A stretch of 64,000 nucleotides of DNA from Rubrimonas sp036788415 (GCF_036788415.1 NZ_DAIQNN010000005.1:24718-88717); one strand, 5' to 3'. Counted from the first letter of the stretch, positions 24,970 to 34,506 are shown. The notes: generated from the sequence alone by a model not told the origin. Program-made: numbers and translations.

Positions 24970-25583
24970 CCTTCGACGAGGTCGATCATTTCCTCCATGC
25001 CCTGCTCGAAGAAGTGGTTCGCGCCGGGGATCACCTCGTGCGTGATGGTGATGCCCTTCTGCGTCTTGAGCTTGGCGGCGAGCTTCTCGACATCGGCGGG
25101 CGGCGCGATCCGGTCGGCGTCGCCGTTCACGATCAGCCCCGAGGACGGGCAGGGCGCGAGGAAGCTGAAATCGTACATGTTGGCTGGCGGCGCGATCGAC
25201 ACGAAGCCGGCGATTTCCGGCCGGCGCATCAGCAGCTGCATCCCGATCCACGCGCCGAAGGAGAAGCCGCCCACATAGCACTGCCGCGCATTGGGGTTGA
25301 GGTGCTGGAGGTAGTCGAGCGCCGAGGCGGCGTCCGACAGCTCGCCGATTCCCTGATCGAACTCGCCCTGGCTGCGCCCTACGCCGCGGAAGTTGAACCG
25401 CAGCACCGAGAAGCCGAGCCGGTGGAACGCGTAATGCAGGTTGTAGACGACCTTGTTGTTCATCGTGCCGCCGAATTGCGGATGCGGGTGCAGCACCAGC
25501 GCGATCGGCGCGTCGCGGTCCTTCTGCGGATGGTAGCGGCCTTCGAGGCGCCCGTCGGGACCGGCGAAAATCACTTCAGGCAT
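24930..25583 (-). CDS. Alpha/beta hydrolase next to the iscR-suf operon
   Basis: A 217-residue serine hydrolase of the small alpha/beta type: HPHPQFGGTMNNKVVYNLHYAFHRLGFSVLRFNFRGVGRS near the N-terminus, nucleophile elbow GGFSFGAWIG (serine near residue 108), acid in NGDADRIAPP and a histidine in GANHFFEQG. The HPHPxxGG-MxNKVV opening defines a conserved bacterial subgroup of unknown substrate. It is divergent from iscR; the same arrangement is, to my knowledge, common in Rhodobacterales. Its 3' end overlaps anmK by 40 bp. Confidence 0.82.
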   Translation of the reverse strand: MPEVIFAGPDGRLEGRYHPQKDRDAPIALVLHPHPQFGGTMNNKVVYNLHYAFHRLGFSVLRFNFRGVGRSQGEFDQGIGELSDAASALDYLQHLNPNARQCYVGGFSFGAWIGMQLLMRRPEIAGFVSIAPPANMYDFSFLAPCPSSGLIVNGDADRIAPPADVEKLAAKLKTQKGITITHEVIPGANHFFEQGMEEMIDLVEGYVRMRLSESMAA

Positions 25584-25638
25584 CGGGCGGGCGCCTCCTA
25601 GGGGTGCGGGTCAGGGCGGACCCTGCGGCCGGGAATGC

Positions 25639-25667
25639 TTGACGGGTTTTGTCAGGCACTCTAGAAT
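25639..25667 (+). promoter_or_regulatory. Sigma-70 promoter of the iscR-suf operon
   Basis: TTGACG (25639-25644) and TAGAAT (25662-25667) are separated by exactly 17 bp, the best sigma-70 promoter I found in the window. Transcription would begin near 25674, leaving a leader of about 110 nt before the iscR ATG. Two palindromes resembling iron-responsive operators cover its two hexamers and are listed separately. Confidence 0.75.
25640..25654. promoter_or_regulatory. TGA-N9-TCA palindrome overlapping the suf promoter -35 (RirA/IRO-box-like)
   Basis: TGACGGGTTTTGTCA has arms TGAC/GTCA and fits the TGA-N9-TCA pattern of the RirA-bound iron-responsive operator (IRO box). It overlaps the -35 hexamer, a position suited to repression. 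Short palindromes of this kind arise by chance, so the location carries most of the weight. IscR itself could also bind here. Confidence 0.45.
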
Positions 25668-25676
25668 TCTTCTAAA
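25660..25676. promoter_or_regulatory. ICE-box-like palindrome (Irr operator) over the suf promoter -10
   Basis: TCTAGAATTCTTCTAAA matches the Irr control element pattern TTTAGAA-N3-TTCTAAA at 13 of 14 specified positions (one mismatch in the left arm). It contains the -10 hexamer TAGAAT, so binding would exclude RNA polymerase. Irr represses iron-consuming pathways in iron-starved alphaproteobacteria, and iscR-suf operons are predicted members of its regulon. Confidence 0.65.
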
Positions 25677-25782
25677 CGGCGAGGTGCGCGCCCCGCCGTT
25701 CATGCGACTTAAGTTCGCGGCGGCCCGCAGTCAATCGAGCCGGCGCCGACAGAGGGTCGCGCGGTGCGCGGAGGAGGCGGCG

Positions 25783-26256
25783 ATGAAGCTCAGCACGAAG
25801 GGTCGCTACGCGGTGACGGCGCTGGCCGACATCGCCTTGCAGGGCGGCGACCGGCTGGTGACGCTGTCGGAGATCTCGCAGCGGCAGGACGTGTCGCTGG
25901 CCTATCTCGAACAACTCTTCGTGCGGCTGCGGAAGGCGGGGCTGGTCGACAGCGTGCGCGGCCCCGGCGGCGGCTACCGTCTCGGCAAGCCGGCTTCGGA
26001 GCTGCGGATCATCGACGTGATGGCGGCGGTGGACGAGACCGTGAGCGCCGTGCGCTGCGAGAGCGCGGTGGAGCCGGGCTGCGGCGGCTCGCGCGCAAAA
26101 TGCCTCACCCACAATCTGTGGGAGCAGCTTTCGAGCCATGTGCATGTGTTCCTCAGTCAGACCTCCATCGCCGACGTGATCGAGGATCGGCTGGCGCCCT
26201 GCCCCGCCGCGCCGACTCTGTGGCCGCTGGTGGAGGATGTGGAGCTGACCGCGTGA
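25783..26256 (+). CDS. iscR: Rrf2 family Fe-S-sensing regulator IscR
   Basis: A 157-residue Rrf2 protein heading the Fe-S assembly operon. The winged-helix domain (about 1-80: MKLSTKGRYAVTALADIAL ... LFVRLRKAGLVDSVRGPGGGYRL) is typical of IscR. The cluster-ligand region is complete with C-x7-C-x6-C-x2-H (ending KCLTHNLW), two wider gaps than the C-x5-C-x5-C-x2-H of Escherichia coli IscR. Holo-IscR normally represses the operon when Fe-S clusters suffice. ATG at 25783 follows GGAGGAGGCGGCG. The stop overlaps the next gene in GTGA. RirA is another Rrf2 family possibility, but linkage to suf genes favours IscR. Confidence 0.92.
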   Translation: MKLSTKGRYAVTALADIALQGGDRLVTLSEISQRQDVSLAYLEQLFVRLRKAGLVDSVRGPGGGYRLGKPASELRIIDVMAAVDETVSAVRCESAVEPGCGGSRAKCLTHNLWEQLSSHVHVFLSQTSIADVIEDRLAPCPAAPTLWPLVEDVELTA

Positions 26257-27311
26257 CGGCGCGGCTCTATCTCGACTGGAACGCGACGGCTCCGCTGCGC
26301 CCCGAGGCGCGGGCGGCGATGGCGGCGTCGCTCGACCTCGTCGGCAATCCGTCGAGCGCCCATGCCGAGGGCCGCGCCGCGCGCGCGGCGGTGGAGCGGG
26401 CGCGGGCGCAGGTGGCCGCGCTCGCGGGCTGCGCGCCCGATCAGGTGATCTTCACCTCCGGCGCGACCGAGGCGGCCGCGCTCGCCGTGCGCGCCCTGCC
26501 GCCGCTCGTCTGCGCCGAGGTGGAGCATGACTGCGTGGCGGCGCAGGCCGATGCGCGTTTGCCGGTCGATTCGGAGGGGATCGTGGACGCGGCGGCGGCG
26601 GGCGACGCCGCGCTGGCCTTGCAGGCTGCGAATTCGGAGACGGGCGTGCTGCAGCCGGATCCGGGCCGCGTCGTCGATCTTTGCGACGCGACGCAGGCTG
26701 TCGGGCGGACCGGCTGGCGCTATCTCCCGCAGCGGGCGCGCTTCGCGATCCTCGCCGCGCACAAGCTCGGGGGGCCGAAAGGCGCTGGCGCGCTGATCGC
26801 GCCAGAGGGCTGCGCGCCCGAGCCGGCCCTGCGCGGCGGCGGGCAGGAGCGGGGGTGGCGCGCGGGCACGGAGAACGTCGCCGCCATCGCGGGCTTCGGC
26901 GCGGCGGCGGAGGCGGCGGCGGCGGAGCGGGCGGCGGGTGTCTGGGAGGCGGTCGCCGCGCTGCGCGACCGGCTGGAGGCGGGAATGCGCGACGCGGCGC
27001 CGGAGGCGGTGGTCGTCGGCGCGGGGGCGGCGCGCCTGCCCAACACGCTCTGCGTCGCCCTGCCCGGTTGGGCTGCGGAGACGCAGGTGATGGCGCTCGA
27101 CCTCGGGGGCGCGGCGGTGAGCGCGGGCTCGGCCTGTTCGTCGGGCAAGGTGCGGCAGAGCCGGACCTTGCGGGCGATGGGCTACGGCGCCGAGGTCGCG
27201 TCCTGCGCGATCCGCGTCTCGCTGGGGCTCGCCACGACGCGGGCCGAGGTCGACAGATTCCGCGCCCTCTGGGGCGGGATGGTGCGAAAGCGCCGCGCAT
27301 GCGCGGCATGA
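26253..27311 (+). CDS. Cysteine desulfurase, IscS/NifS type
   Basis: PLP enzyme taking sulfur from cysteine as persulfide for cluster assembly. In 352 residues: YLDWNATAPLRPEA at the start, SSAHAEGRAAR, the TSGATEA cofactor region, the Schiff-base lysine in LAAHKLGGPKGAGAL, and the mobile active-site cysteine in SAGSACSSGK. It starts with GTG overlapping the iscR stop by 4 bp, so it is translationally coupled. The operon also has a SufS-type desulfurase at its far end, thus two different desulfurases serve one operon. Somewhat shorter than Escherichia coli IscS, but with all key residues. Confidence 0.9.
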   Translation: MTARLYLDWNATAPLRPEARAAMAASLDLVGNPSSAHAEGRAARAAVERARAQVAALAGCAPDQVIFTSGATEAAALAVRALPPLVCAEVEHDCVAAQADARLPVDSEGIVDAAAAGDAALALQAANSETGVLQPDPGRVVDLCDATQAVGRTGWRYLPQRARFAILAAHKLGGPKGAGALIAPEGCAPEPALRGGGQERGWRAGTENVAAIAGFGAAAEAAAAERAAGVWEAVAALRDRLEAGMRDAAPEAVVVGAGAARLPNTLCVALPGWAAETQVMALDLGGAAVSAGSACSSGKVRQSRTLRAMGYGAEVASCAIRVSLGLATTRAEVDRFRALWGGMVRKRRACAA

Positions 27312-27322
27312 AGGAGGCGGAC

Positions 27323-28839
<1,517 letters not shown>

Positions 28840-28843
<4 letters not shown>

Positions 28844-29061
28844 CCGAGGAAGCCGCCAAACTCGCGCTGGAGTTCCCCAAGAAGCTTCAGGGCGAATTCG
28901 CGCTGATGCGCGGAGATATGCGGGGCGTGCGCGGCGAGATGACGGCGATCAAGCAGCGCATGGCCGCGTTCATGGCGCGGCAAGTCCATCAGGACAGCGA
29001 TGTTGCGATGCTCAAGCTCCGCCAGGACCGCATCGAGCGCCGTCTGGACCTGGTTGAATGA
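28840..29061 (+). CDS. Small helical protein of unknown function inside the suf operon
   Basis: A 73-residue soluble protein predicted to be almost wholly helical: MTEEAAKLALEFPKKLQGEF then a heptad-like stretch RGVRGEMTAIKQRMAAFMARQVHQDSDVAMLKLRQDRIERRLDL suggesting a coiled coil (about 20-72). It overlaps sufB by ATGA upstream and the next gene by ATGA downstream, so it is translated in the suf transcript. I recognise no family. Similar small ORFs occur between sufB and sufC in related bacteria, to my recollection without known function. A dimerising adaptor is only a guess. Confidence 0.75.
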
Positions 29062-29363
29062 CGCCGCGCCGGATCGCCTCCGCGCGTCTGGCGCGGCTTT
29101 GGCGCGACCTGCGGGCCGCCGTCACGCTGCGCCGGCACGAGCGGCGATGGAGCACCTATGCGCTGCGGCTTCTGGTGCTCGGCATGCTGTTCGCGCTGCC
29201 GGTCAAGAAACTGCTCCAGCTCGGGCCGCTGGACGGGGCGGTGGCTTTGTTCAAGGCGGCGCTCGCCGCGGCGCTGGTGGCCGGCGCGCTTGGGGCGTGG
29301 TTCGCGATCGAGGCGATCTGGCGTCGCCGGGCGCTGCGCGCTGGCGGGGAGCGGCCAGCATGA
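29058..29363 (+). CDS. Small membrane protein in the suf operon
   Basis: A 101-residue protein with a very basic N-terminus (residues 1-33, many Arg) and two hydrophobic segments (about 34-50 and 60-86), ending in a basic tail. The positive-inside rule suggests both termini are cytoplasmic. It overlaps the genes on both sides by 4 bp, so it is coupled to sufB and to the next membrane gene. No family recognised. It could anchor part of the Suf machinery to the membrane, but nothing shows that directly. Confidence 0.72.
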   Translation: MTPRRIASARLARLWRDLRAAVTLRRHERRWSTYALRLLVLGMLFALPVKKLLQLGPLDGAVALFKAALAAALVAGALGAWFAIEAIWRRRALRAGGERPA

Positions 29364-29689
29364 GCGCGCCCGATCCCCGATTCGAGATCGTCGGCGAGAC
29401 GTTCGTCGACGACCCGCGCGAGCGAATGGCCCGCGCGGTGGCGCAGCTGATCGACAAGCCCCTGACGGTGATCCTCGTGATCTTCGCCTTCGCGCTGGCG
29501 GCCAAGGGTCCGGGCTGGGTGTTTCCCGGCTACGAGCCGTCCGACCTCGCGATCCTCGGCCTGTGGCTGTGCTTTTCGCTGATCGCCCGGACGGCGGTGA
29601 AGGCGCTGCTGTCGCTGTGGCGGCGAGCGACCGGCATCGCCGCGCCGAAGTCGCGTTTCGAAGACGCCGAGGCGCCTGCGACCGACTGA
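29360..29689 (+). CDS. Second small membrane protein in the suf operon
   Basis: A 109-residue protein. The N-terminal 33 residues are polar (PDPRFEIVGETFVDDPRERMARAVAQ), followed by two membrane segments (about 34-52 and 62-85) joined by a short loop PGYEPSDL, and a charged C-terminal tail. It starts with ATG overlapping the previous stop and ends 70 bp before sufC. I do not recognise the family. The 4-bp overlaps argue that the three small genes are a translational unit with sufB. Confidence 0.72.
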   Translation: MSAPDPRFEIVGETFVDDPRERMARAVAQLIDKPLTVILVIFAFALAAKGPGWVFPGYEPSDLAILGLWLCFSLIARTAVKALLSLWRRATGIAAPKSRFEDAEAPATD

Positions 29690-29759
29690 CCCGACCTGAC
29701 CGAGACGCGCCCTCAGGGCGCCCACAGCGCGCGGCGCGCGCATATCCGACGAGGGATTT

Positions 29760-30515
29760 ATGCTCAAGATCGATAACCTGCATGTGAAGCTCGAGGAGGA
29801 GGACAAGGCGATCCTCAAGGGCGTCAACCTCACCGTCCCCGCGGGCGAGGTGCATGCGATCATGGGGCCGAACGGGTCGGGCAAGTCGACCCTGTCCTAT
29901 GTGCTCTCGGGCCGCGACGGCTATGAGGTGACCGACGGGACGGTCGAGATGTTCGGCCATGACGTGCTCGACATGGAGCCCGAGGCGCGCGCCGCCGAGG
30001 GGCTGTTCCTCGCTTTCCAGTATCCGGTCGAGATCCCCGGCGTCGGCAACATGACCTTCCTGCGCGAGGCGCTGAACGCCCAGCGCCGCCATCGCGGCGA
30101 GGAGGAGATGAACGCCGCCGACTTCCTGCGGCTTGTGCGCGCCGAGGCCGCCAAGCTGAAGATCGACGCCGAGATGCTCAAGCGCGCAGTCAATGTCGGC
30201 TTCTCGGGCGGTGAGAAGAAGCGCAACGAAATCCTGCAGATGGCGATCCTTCAGCCGCGCATGTGCATCCTCGACGAGACCGATTCGGGCCTCGACGTCG
30301 ACGCGATGAAGCTGGTGGCTTCGGGCGTGAACGCGTTGCGCAGCCCCGAGCGCGGCTTCCTCGTGATCACGCACTACCAGCGCCTCCTCGACCACATCCA
30401 GCCCGACGTCGTGCACATCATGGCCGGCGGGCGGATTATAGAATCCGGCGGCCCCGACCTCGCGCTGCGCGTCGAGAACGAGGGCTATGGCGACATGGTG
30501 GAGGCGTCGGAATGA
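29760..30515 (+). CDS. sufC: Fe-S cluster assembly ATPase SufC
   Basis: ABC-type ATPase powering the SufBC2D scaffold. The 251-residue protein has Walker A GPNGSGKSTL near residue 37, the SufC-type Q-loop FLAFQYPVEIPGV, signature FSGGEKKRNEILQM, Walker B CILDETDSGLDVDAM and the H-switch VITHYQRLL. There is no membrane-spanning domain, as expected. ATG at 29760 follows GAGGGATTT. Its stop overlaps the sufD start (ATGA). Confidence 0.97.
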   Translation: MLKIDNLHVKLEEEDKAILKGVNLTVPAGEVHAIMGPNGSGKSTLSYVLSGRDGYEVTDGTVEMFGHDVLDMEPEARAAEGLFLAFQYPVEIPGVGNMTFLREALNAQRRHRGEEEMNAADFLRLVRAEAAKLKIDAEMLKRAVNVGFSGGEKKRNEILQMAILQPRMCILDETDSGLDVDAMKLVASGVNALRSPERGFLVITHYQRLLDHIQPDVVHIMAGGRIIESGGPDLALRVENEGYGDMVEASE

Positions 30516-31786
30516 GCCGCGCTGCGACCACCGAGGCCAAGCGCGCGCTCGCCGACCGCCTGCTCGTCGCGGCGCCCGCTCCCACCGGTGAGGCGGGATG
30601 GGCGGCGGCGGCGCGGGCGGCGGCCCGCGCGCGGCTCGCGGCGATGGGCGGACCCGTCCGGCGCGACGAGTACTGGAAATACACCGACCCCGCGCGCCTC
30701 GTCGCGCCGCTCGCCGCAGCGCCCGAGGCCGAGCCGGAGGCTTTGGCCCCGACTCTGGGAGGCGTCGACGCGGCGGAGATCGTCTTCGTAAACGGGCGAT
30801 TCCGCCCCGATCTTTCTGCTTCGGCGGTCGCAGGCGTCGAGATCCTGCCGCTTGGTAAGGCGCTCGGCGCCGACATCAGCTTCGCGCGCGAGACGTTCGG
30901 GGCGCTCGAGGCGGCGGGGCAGGAGAAAGTCGCTCGGCCCCTCGCCGCCCTCAACACCGCGGTCGCGACCGAAGGGCTCGCTCTGCGGGTGACCGGCGAG
31001 GCCGCGCAGCCGATCCACATTCGCTACCTGCAGATCGGCGAGGGGGCGGCGACGATCCGCCACCTCGTACGCGTGGAGAAGGGCGCGTCGCTCACCCTGA
31101 TCGAGAGCGGCGCCGCCACCAACGCCTGCATGGAGGCGGACGTCGCAGAGGGCGGCGCCTTGCACCATGCCCGCGCCCAGACCGGCCCGCGCCAGCCCGG
31201 CGCGACGCATGTCTTCGCGCGGATCGGCGCGCGCGCGCTGTTCAAGAGCTTCACCCTCACTGCCGACGGCCCGCTGACGCGCAACGAGGTGGTGTTCGAC
31301 CTCGCCGGCGATCACGGGGTCGGCCATGCGGCGGGCGGCGTGCTGGCCACCGGCGACAGCCATATCGACAACACGGTCTTCGTCACCCATTCGGCCGCGC
31401 ATTGCGAGAGCCGGCAGGTCTACAAATCGGTGCTCGACGGGCGCGGGCGGTCGGTGTTTCAAGGCAAGATCTTCGTGCGCCAGCCGGCGCAGAAGACCGA
31501 CGGGTACCAGATCAGCCAGTCGATCCTGTTGTCGGACGCGGCGGAGTTCGACGCCAAGCCCGAACTGGAAATCTACGCCGACGACGTGAAGTGCAGCCAC
31601 GGCTCGACCACCGGCGCGATCGACGAGGAGGCGCTGTTCTACCTCCGCGCCCGCGGCCTGCCGAAAAAGGCCGCCGAGGCGCTGCTGGTCGCGGCTTTCG
31701 TGGACGAGGCGATCGCGGAGATCGAGTCCGAGGTCCTCGCCGAGGCGATGCGCGGGCTCGTGGCTGAGTGGATGGGGCGGCGCTGA
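30512..31786 (+). CDS. sufD: Fe-S cluster assembly protein SufD
   Basis: Partner of SufB in the scaffold, with the same right-handed beta-helix. The 424-residue protein includes RRDEYWKYTDPARL at the N-terminus, the beta-helix core from about 130, DNTVFVTHSAAHCESRQVYKSVLDGRGRSVFQGKIFVR and the C-terminal KCSHGSTTGAIDEEALFYLRARGL with the conserved SufD histidine. ATG at 30512 overlaps sufC. It is followed 5 bp later by a YIP1 family gene. Confidence 0.96.
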   Translation: MSRAATTEAKRALADRLLVAAPAPTGEAGWAAAARAAARARLAAMGGPVRRDEYWKYTDPARLVAPLAAAPEAEPEALAPTLGGVDAAEIVFVNGRFRPDLSASAVAGVEILPLGKALGADISFARETFGALEAAGQEKVARPLAALNTAVATEGLALRVTGEAAQPIHIRYLQIGEGAATIRHLVRVEKGASLTLIESGAATNACMEADVAEGGALHHARAQTGPRQPGATHVFARIGARALFKSFTLTADGPLTRNEVVFDLAGDHGVGHAAGGVLATGDSHIDNTVFVTHSAAHCESRQVYKSVLDGRGRSVFQGKIFVRQPAQKTDGYQISQSILLSDAAEFDAKPELEIYADDVKCSHGSTTGAIDEEALFYLRARGLPKKAAEALLVAAFVDEAIAEIESEVLAEAMRGLVAEWMGRR

Positions 31787-31791
31787 ACCCG

Positions 31792-32397
31792 ATGACCGCG
31801 CCAGCCCGAGTTGCGCGCCCGCAAGGACTCGTCGACCGCATCGCGGGGACCTTCCGCGATCCGCGCGGCGGCGCGCGGATCGAAATCGACGCGGCGAACG
31901 AGCCGCGGCTGCTGTTCTACGCCGTGGCCGCGTCGCTCTTCCACGTGCTTGGGGCGGTGGGCGTCCAGATCCTGACGCCCGACCCGGAGGCGGCGGCGGA
32001 TTTCGACCAGTGGGCGACGACGCAGGTCGTGATCGGGACGTTTTTCCGCCCGCTCGGGCTCTATGCGGCGGCGGCGCTGATCGGGCTGGTCTGCCGGGCT
32101 TTCGGCGGACGCGGCGGCTGGCGCGATACGCGGGCCGCGTTCTTCTGGAGCGGGCTGGCCGCGGCGCCGGCGGGGCTCGCGCTGACGGTGGCGGCGGCGG
32201 GCGCTGTCGCGATGGCCGGCGCTCCGGCGTGGATCGGCGATCTGGGCGGCGTCGCCGCGGGGCTCGTCTGGGCGTGGCTGCTGGGGCCGGGGCTCGCCGA
32301 GGCGCAGGGCTTCCGCTCGGGCGCGCGGGTCTTCGCCGTGTTCGCGGCGCTCGCCGCCGGGGCTGCGGGGCTCGGCTGGTGGATGGCGGTCGCGTGA
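31792..32397 (+). CDS. YIP1 family membrane protein A in the suf operon
   Basis: A 201-residue integral membrane protein with about five membrane segments (roughly 38-58, 76-100, 112-140, 143-165, 177-199) preceded by a soluble N-terminus with LVDRIAGTFRDPRGGARIEI. Near the C-terminus GLAEAQGFRSGARVFAV corresponds to CVAEAHGFRSTGRVVAA in the next gene, so the two are paralogues. YIP1 domain proteins act in membrane traffic in eukaryotes; bacterial members have no known role. ATG at 31792, 5 bp after sufD, is preferred to a GTG at 31768 inside sufD. Confidence 0.75.
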   Translation: MTAPARVARPQGLVDRIAGTFRDPRGGARIEIDAANEPRLLFYAVAASLFHVLGAVGVQILTPDPEAAADFDQWATTQVVIGTFFRPLGLYAAAALIGLVCRAFGGRGGWRDTRAAFFWSGLAAAPAGLALTVAAAGAVAMAGAPAWIGDLGGVAAGLVWAWLLGPGLAEAQGFRSGARVFAVFAALAAGAAGLGWWMAVA

Positions 32398-32519
32398 CGG
32401 GCGGCCTGCGCGCCGGCGGGGCGTGCGCCGGGCGCGGCGATGGCGTAAGAGCAGGCGGGCGGGGCGCGCGGACTGCGGAGAGCGGCGCGCGCGCAAGGGT
32501 CGTCGGGCGCGGGGCTGTG

Positions 32520-33134
32520 ATGGACTTCCTACCTCTGAAGATGTTCCTCGAGAAGCTGACGCTCGGCCTGGTGCGGCCGCGGGCGGTGGCGCGCGCGGTG
32601 ATCGACGCGCGGCCCGACGGGCGCGAGCGGCTGCTGATCGTGGGCCTTGCCGCGGCGATGCAGGGCATGTTCTGGGCGCTGATCGGCGTCATCGCGCCCG
32701 GCGCGATGGGGGGCGCCATGGCGGGCGGGCTGGGGCCGATGGGCCAGCTCGCCCTCGCCTCGCTCGCCTTCGTCAATTACGTCCTGGTCGCCATGCTCGC
32801 CTATTTCATCGGGCGGGCCTTCGGCGGGGCCGGCAAGCCTTCGGACGTCGCCGCCGCGATCGCGTGGCACAGCGTGCTGAGCGCCGCGCTGACGCCGGTG
32901 CAGGCGATGATCTTCCGCCCCGCCCTGCCCGCCGCCGGCGCCGAGAGCGGCGCCGGCGGCGGCTCGGTGATGCTGCTCGGCTTCTACATCGGCTACAACC
33001 TCTGGCTGCTCGGCTCCTGCGTCGCGGAGGCGCACGGCTTCAGAAGCACGGGCCGGGTGGTGGCCGCGACGGCCGCCGTGGCTATCTCGATCGGAGCGGT
33101 CCTGACAGTGCTCGTCGCAGCCGGTCGGGGCTGA
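32520..33134 (+). CDS. YIP1 family membrane protein B in the suf operon
   Basis: A 204-residue membrane protein with about five hydrophobic segments, starting MDFLPLKMFLEKLTLGLVRPRAVARAVID, the usual N-terminal amphipathic block of bacterial YIP1 proteins. It shares the tail motif AEAHGFRS with the preceding gene. ATG at 32520 is the only start that fits; 122 bp of G+C-rich DNA separates it from the previous stop. It ends 29 bp before sufS. No function is known; membrane attachment of cluster assembly or iron handling is an unproved thought. Confidence 0.75.
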   Translation: MDFLPLKMFLEKLTLGLVRPRAVARAVIDARPDGRERLLIVGLAAAMQGMFWALIGVIAPGAMGGAMAGGLGPMGQLALASLAFVNYVLVAMLAYFIGRAFGGAGKPSDVAAAIAWHSVLSAALTPVQAMIFRPALPAAGAESGAGGGSVMLLGFYIGYNLWLLGSCVAEAHGFRSTGRVVAATAAVAISIGAVLTVLVAAGRG

Positions 33135-33163
33135 CGGGGCCGGCGCTCAAGGAGCTTCAGCGC

Positions 33164-34384
33164 ATGTACGACGTCCGCGAAATCCGCCGCGACTTCCCGA
33201 TCCTGTCGCGCAAGGTGCACGGCAAGCCCCTGATCTATCTCGACAACGGCGCATCGGCCCAGAAGCCGCAGGACGTGATCGACGCGGTGACCCGCGCCTA
33301 TGCCGAGGAATACGCCAACGTCCATCGCGGGCTGCACTACCTGTCCAATCTCGCGACCGAGAAATACGAGGCGGTGCGCGGCAAGATCGCCCGCTTCCTC
33401 GGCGCAGCCCATGAGGACGAGATCTGGTTCACCCCCGGCGCGACCTTCGGGATCAACGAGGTGATGCAGGCCTGGGCGGCGCCGCGGTTCGAGCCGGGCG
33501 ACGAGATCGTGCTCTCGGTGATGGAGCACCACGCCAACATCGTCCCGTGGCATTTCCTGCGCGAGCGGCAGGGCGCAGTGCTGAAATGGGTGGATGTCGA
33601 CGCGCGGGGCGATCTGGACCCGCAGGCGGTGATCGACGCCATCGGCCCGCGCACGAAGCTCGTCGCGCTCACCCACATGTCCAACGTGCTCGGCACGGTC
33701 GTCGATGTGAAGACGATCTGCCGCGAGGCCGCCGCGCGGGGCGTGGCGACGCTGCTCGACGGGTCGCAGGCCGCCGTCCACATGCCGGTGAACGTCGCCG
33801 AGATCGGCTGCGATTTCTATGTGATCACTGGCCACAAGCTCTATGGTCCCACCGCCTCGGGCGCGCTCTACGCCCGGCGCTCCCGCCACGCCGAGATGCG
33901 CCCCTTCATCGGCGGCGGAGACATGATCCGCGAAGTCGCAAAGGACCGCGTCACCTACAACGACGCGCCGCACAAGTTCGAGGCGGGGACGCCCGGCATC
34001 GCGCAGATGATCGGTCTGGGAGCGGCGATCGACTATCTGACCGGGCTCGGCATGGACAACGTCGCCGCCCATGAGCGCCGCCTGCGCGACTATGCGCGCG
34101 ACCGACTCGGCGGGATCAACTGGCTGACCGTGCACGGCCAGTCCGAGACCAAGGGCGCGATCTTCTCCTTCACGATGCAGGGCGCCGCGCATCCGCACGA
34201 CATCTCCACCGTGATCGACCGCAAGGGCGTGGCGGTGCGCGCCGGGCATCACTGCGCGCAGCCGCTGATGGCGCATCTCGGCGTGAATGCGACCTGCCGC
34301 GCCTCGCTCGGGCTCTACAACACTGAGGAGGAGATCGACGCGCTGGTGGACGCGCTGCAGCTCTGTCGCGAACTGTTCGTGTGA
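33164..34384 (+). CDS. sufS: Cysteine desulfurase SufS
   Basis: Type II cysteine desulfurase of 406 residues. It has YLDNGASAQKPQDVIDA at the start, the Schiff-base lysine in VITGHKLYGPTASGALYA, the histidine of EHHANIVPW and the active-site cysteine in VRAGHHCAQPLM, whose short loop is typical of SufS rather than IscS. It normally works with a SufE or SufU partner, which does not appear in the operon. ATG at 33164 follows AAGGAGCTT. It is the last suf gene visible; sufA, sufT or sufE do not follow. Confidence 0.96.
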   Translation: MYDVREIRRDFPILSRKVHGKPLIYLDNGASAQKPQDVIDAVTRAYAEEYANVHRGLHYLSNLATEKYEAVRGKIARFLGAAHEDEIWFTPGATFGINEVMQAWAAPRFEPGDEIVLSVMEHHANIVPWHFLRERQGAVLKWVDVDARGDLDPQAVIDAIGPRTKLVALTHMSNVLGTVVDVKTICREAAARGVATLLDGSQAAVHMPVNVAEIGCDFYVITGHKLYGPTASGALYARRSRHAEMRPFIGGGDMIREVAKDRVTYNDAPHKFEAGTPGIAQMIGLGAAIDYLTGLGMDNVAAHERRLRDYARDRLGGINWLTVHGQSETKGAIFSFTMQGAAHPHDISTVIDRKGVAVRAGHHCAQPLMAHLGVNATCRASLGLYNTEEEIDALVDALQLCRELFV

Positions 34385-34506
34385 TGCGTGTATTTTGTAA
34401 GAATCTTGCGCGGCGACGAAAGTCGTAATCGACATGCAGCGTTTGCACGCTAACCTCTTTTATAGAACGGTCGCGAACGGCGATCGGGTTTCAAGGGGGT
34501 CACGCC

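Noticed and set aside
31768..31791. A GTG start for the first YIP1 gene inside sufD
   Set aside because: The ATG at 31792 begins 5 bp after the sufD stop; the extra eight residues are not needed and would overlap sufD.
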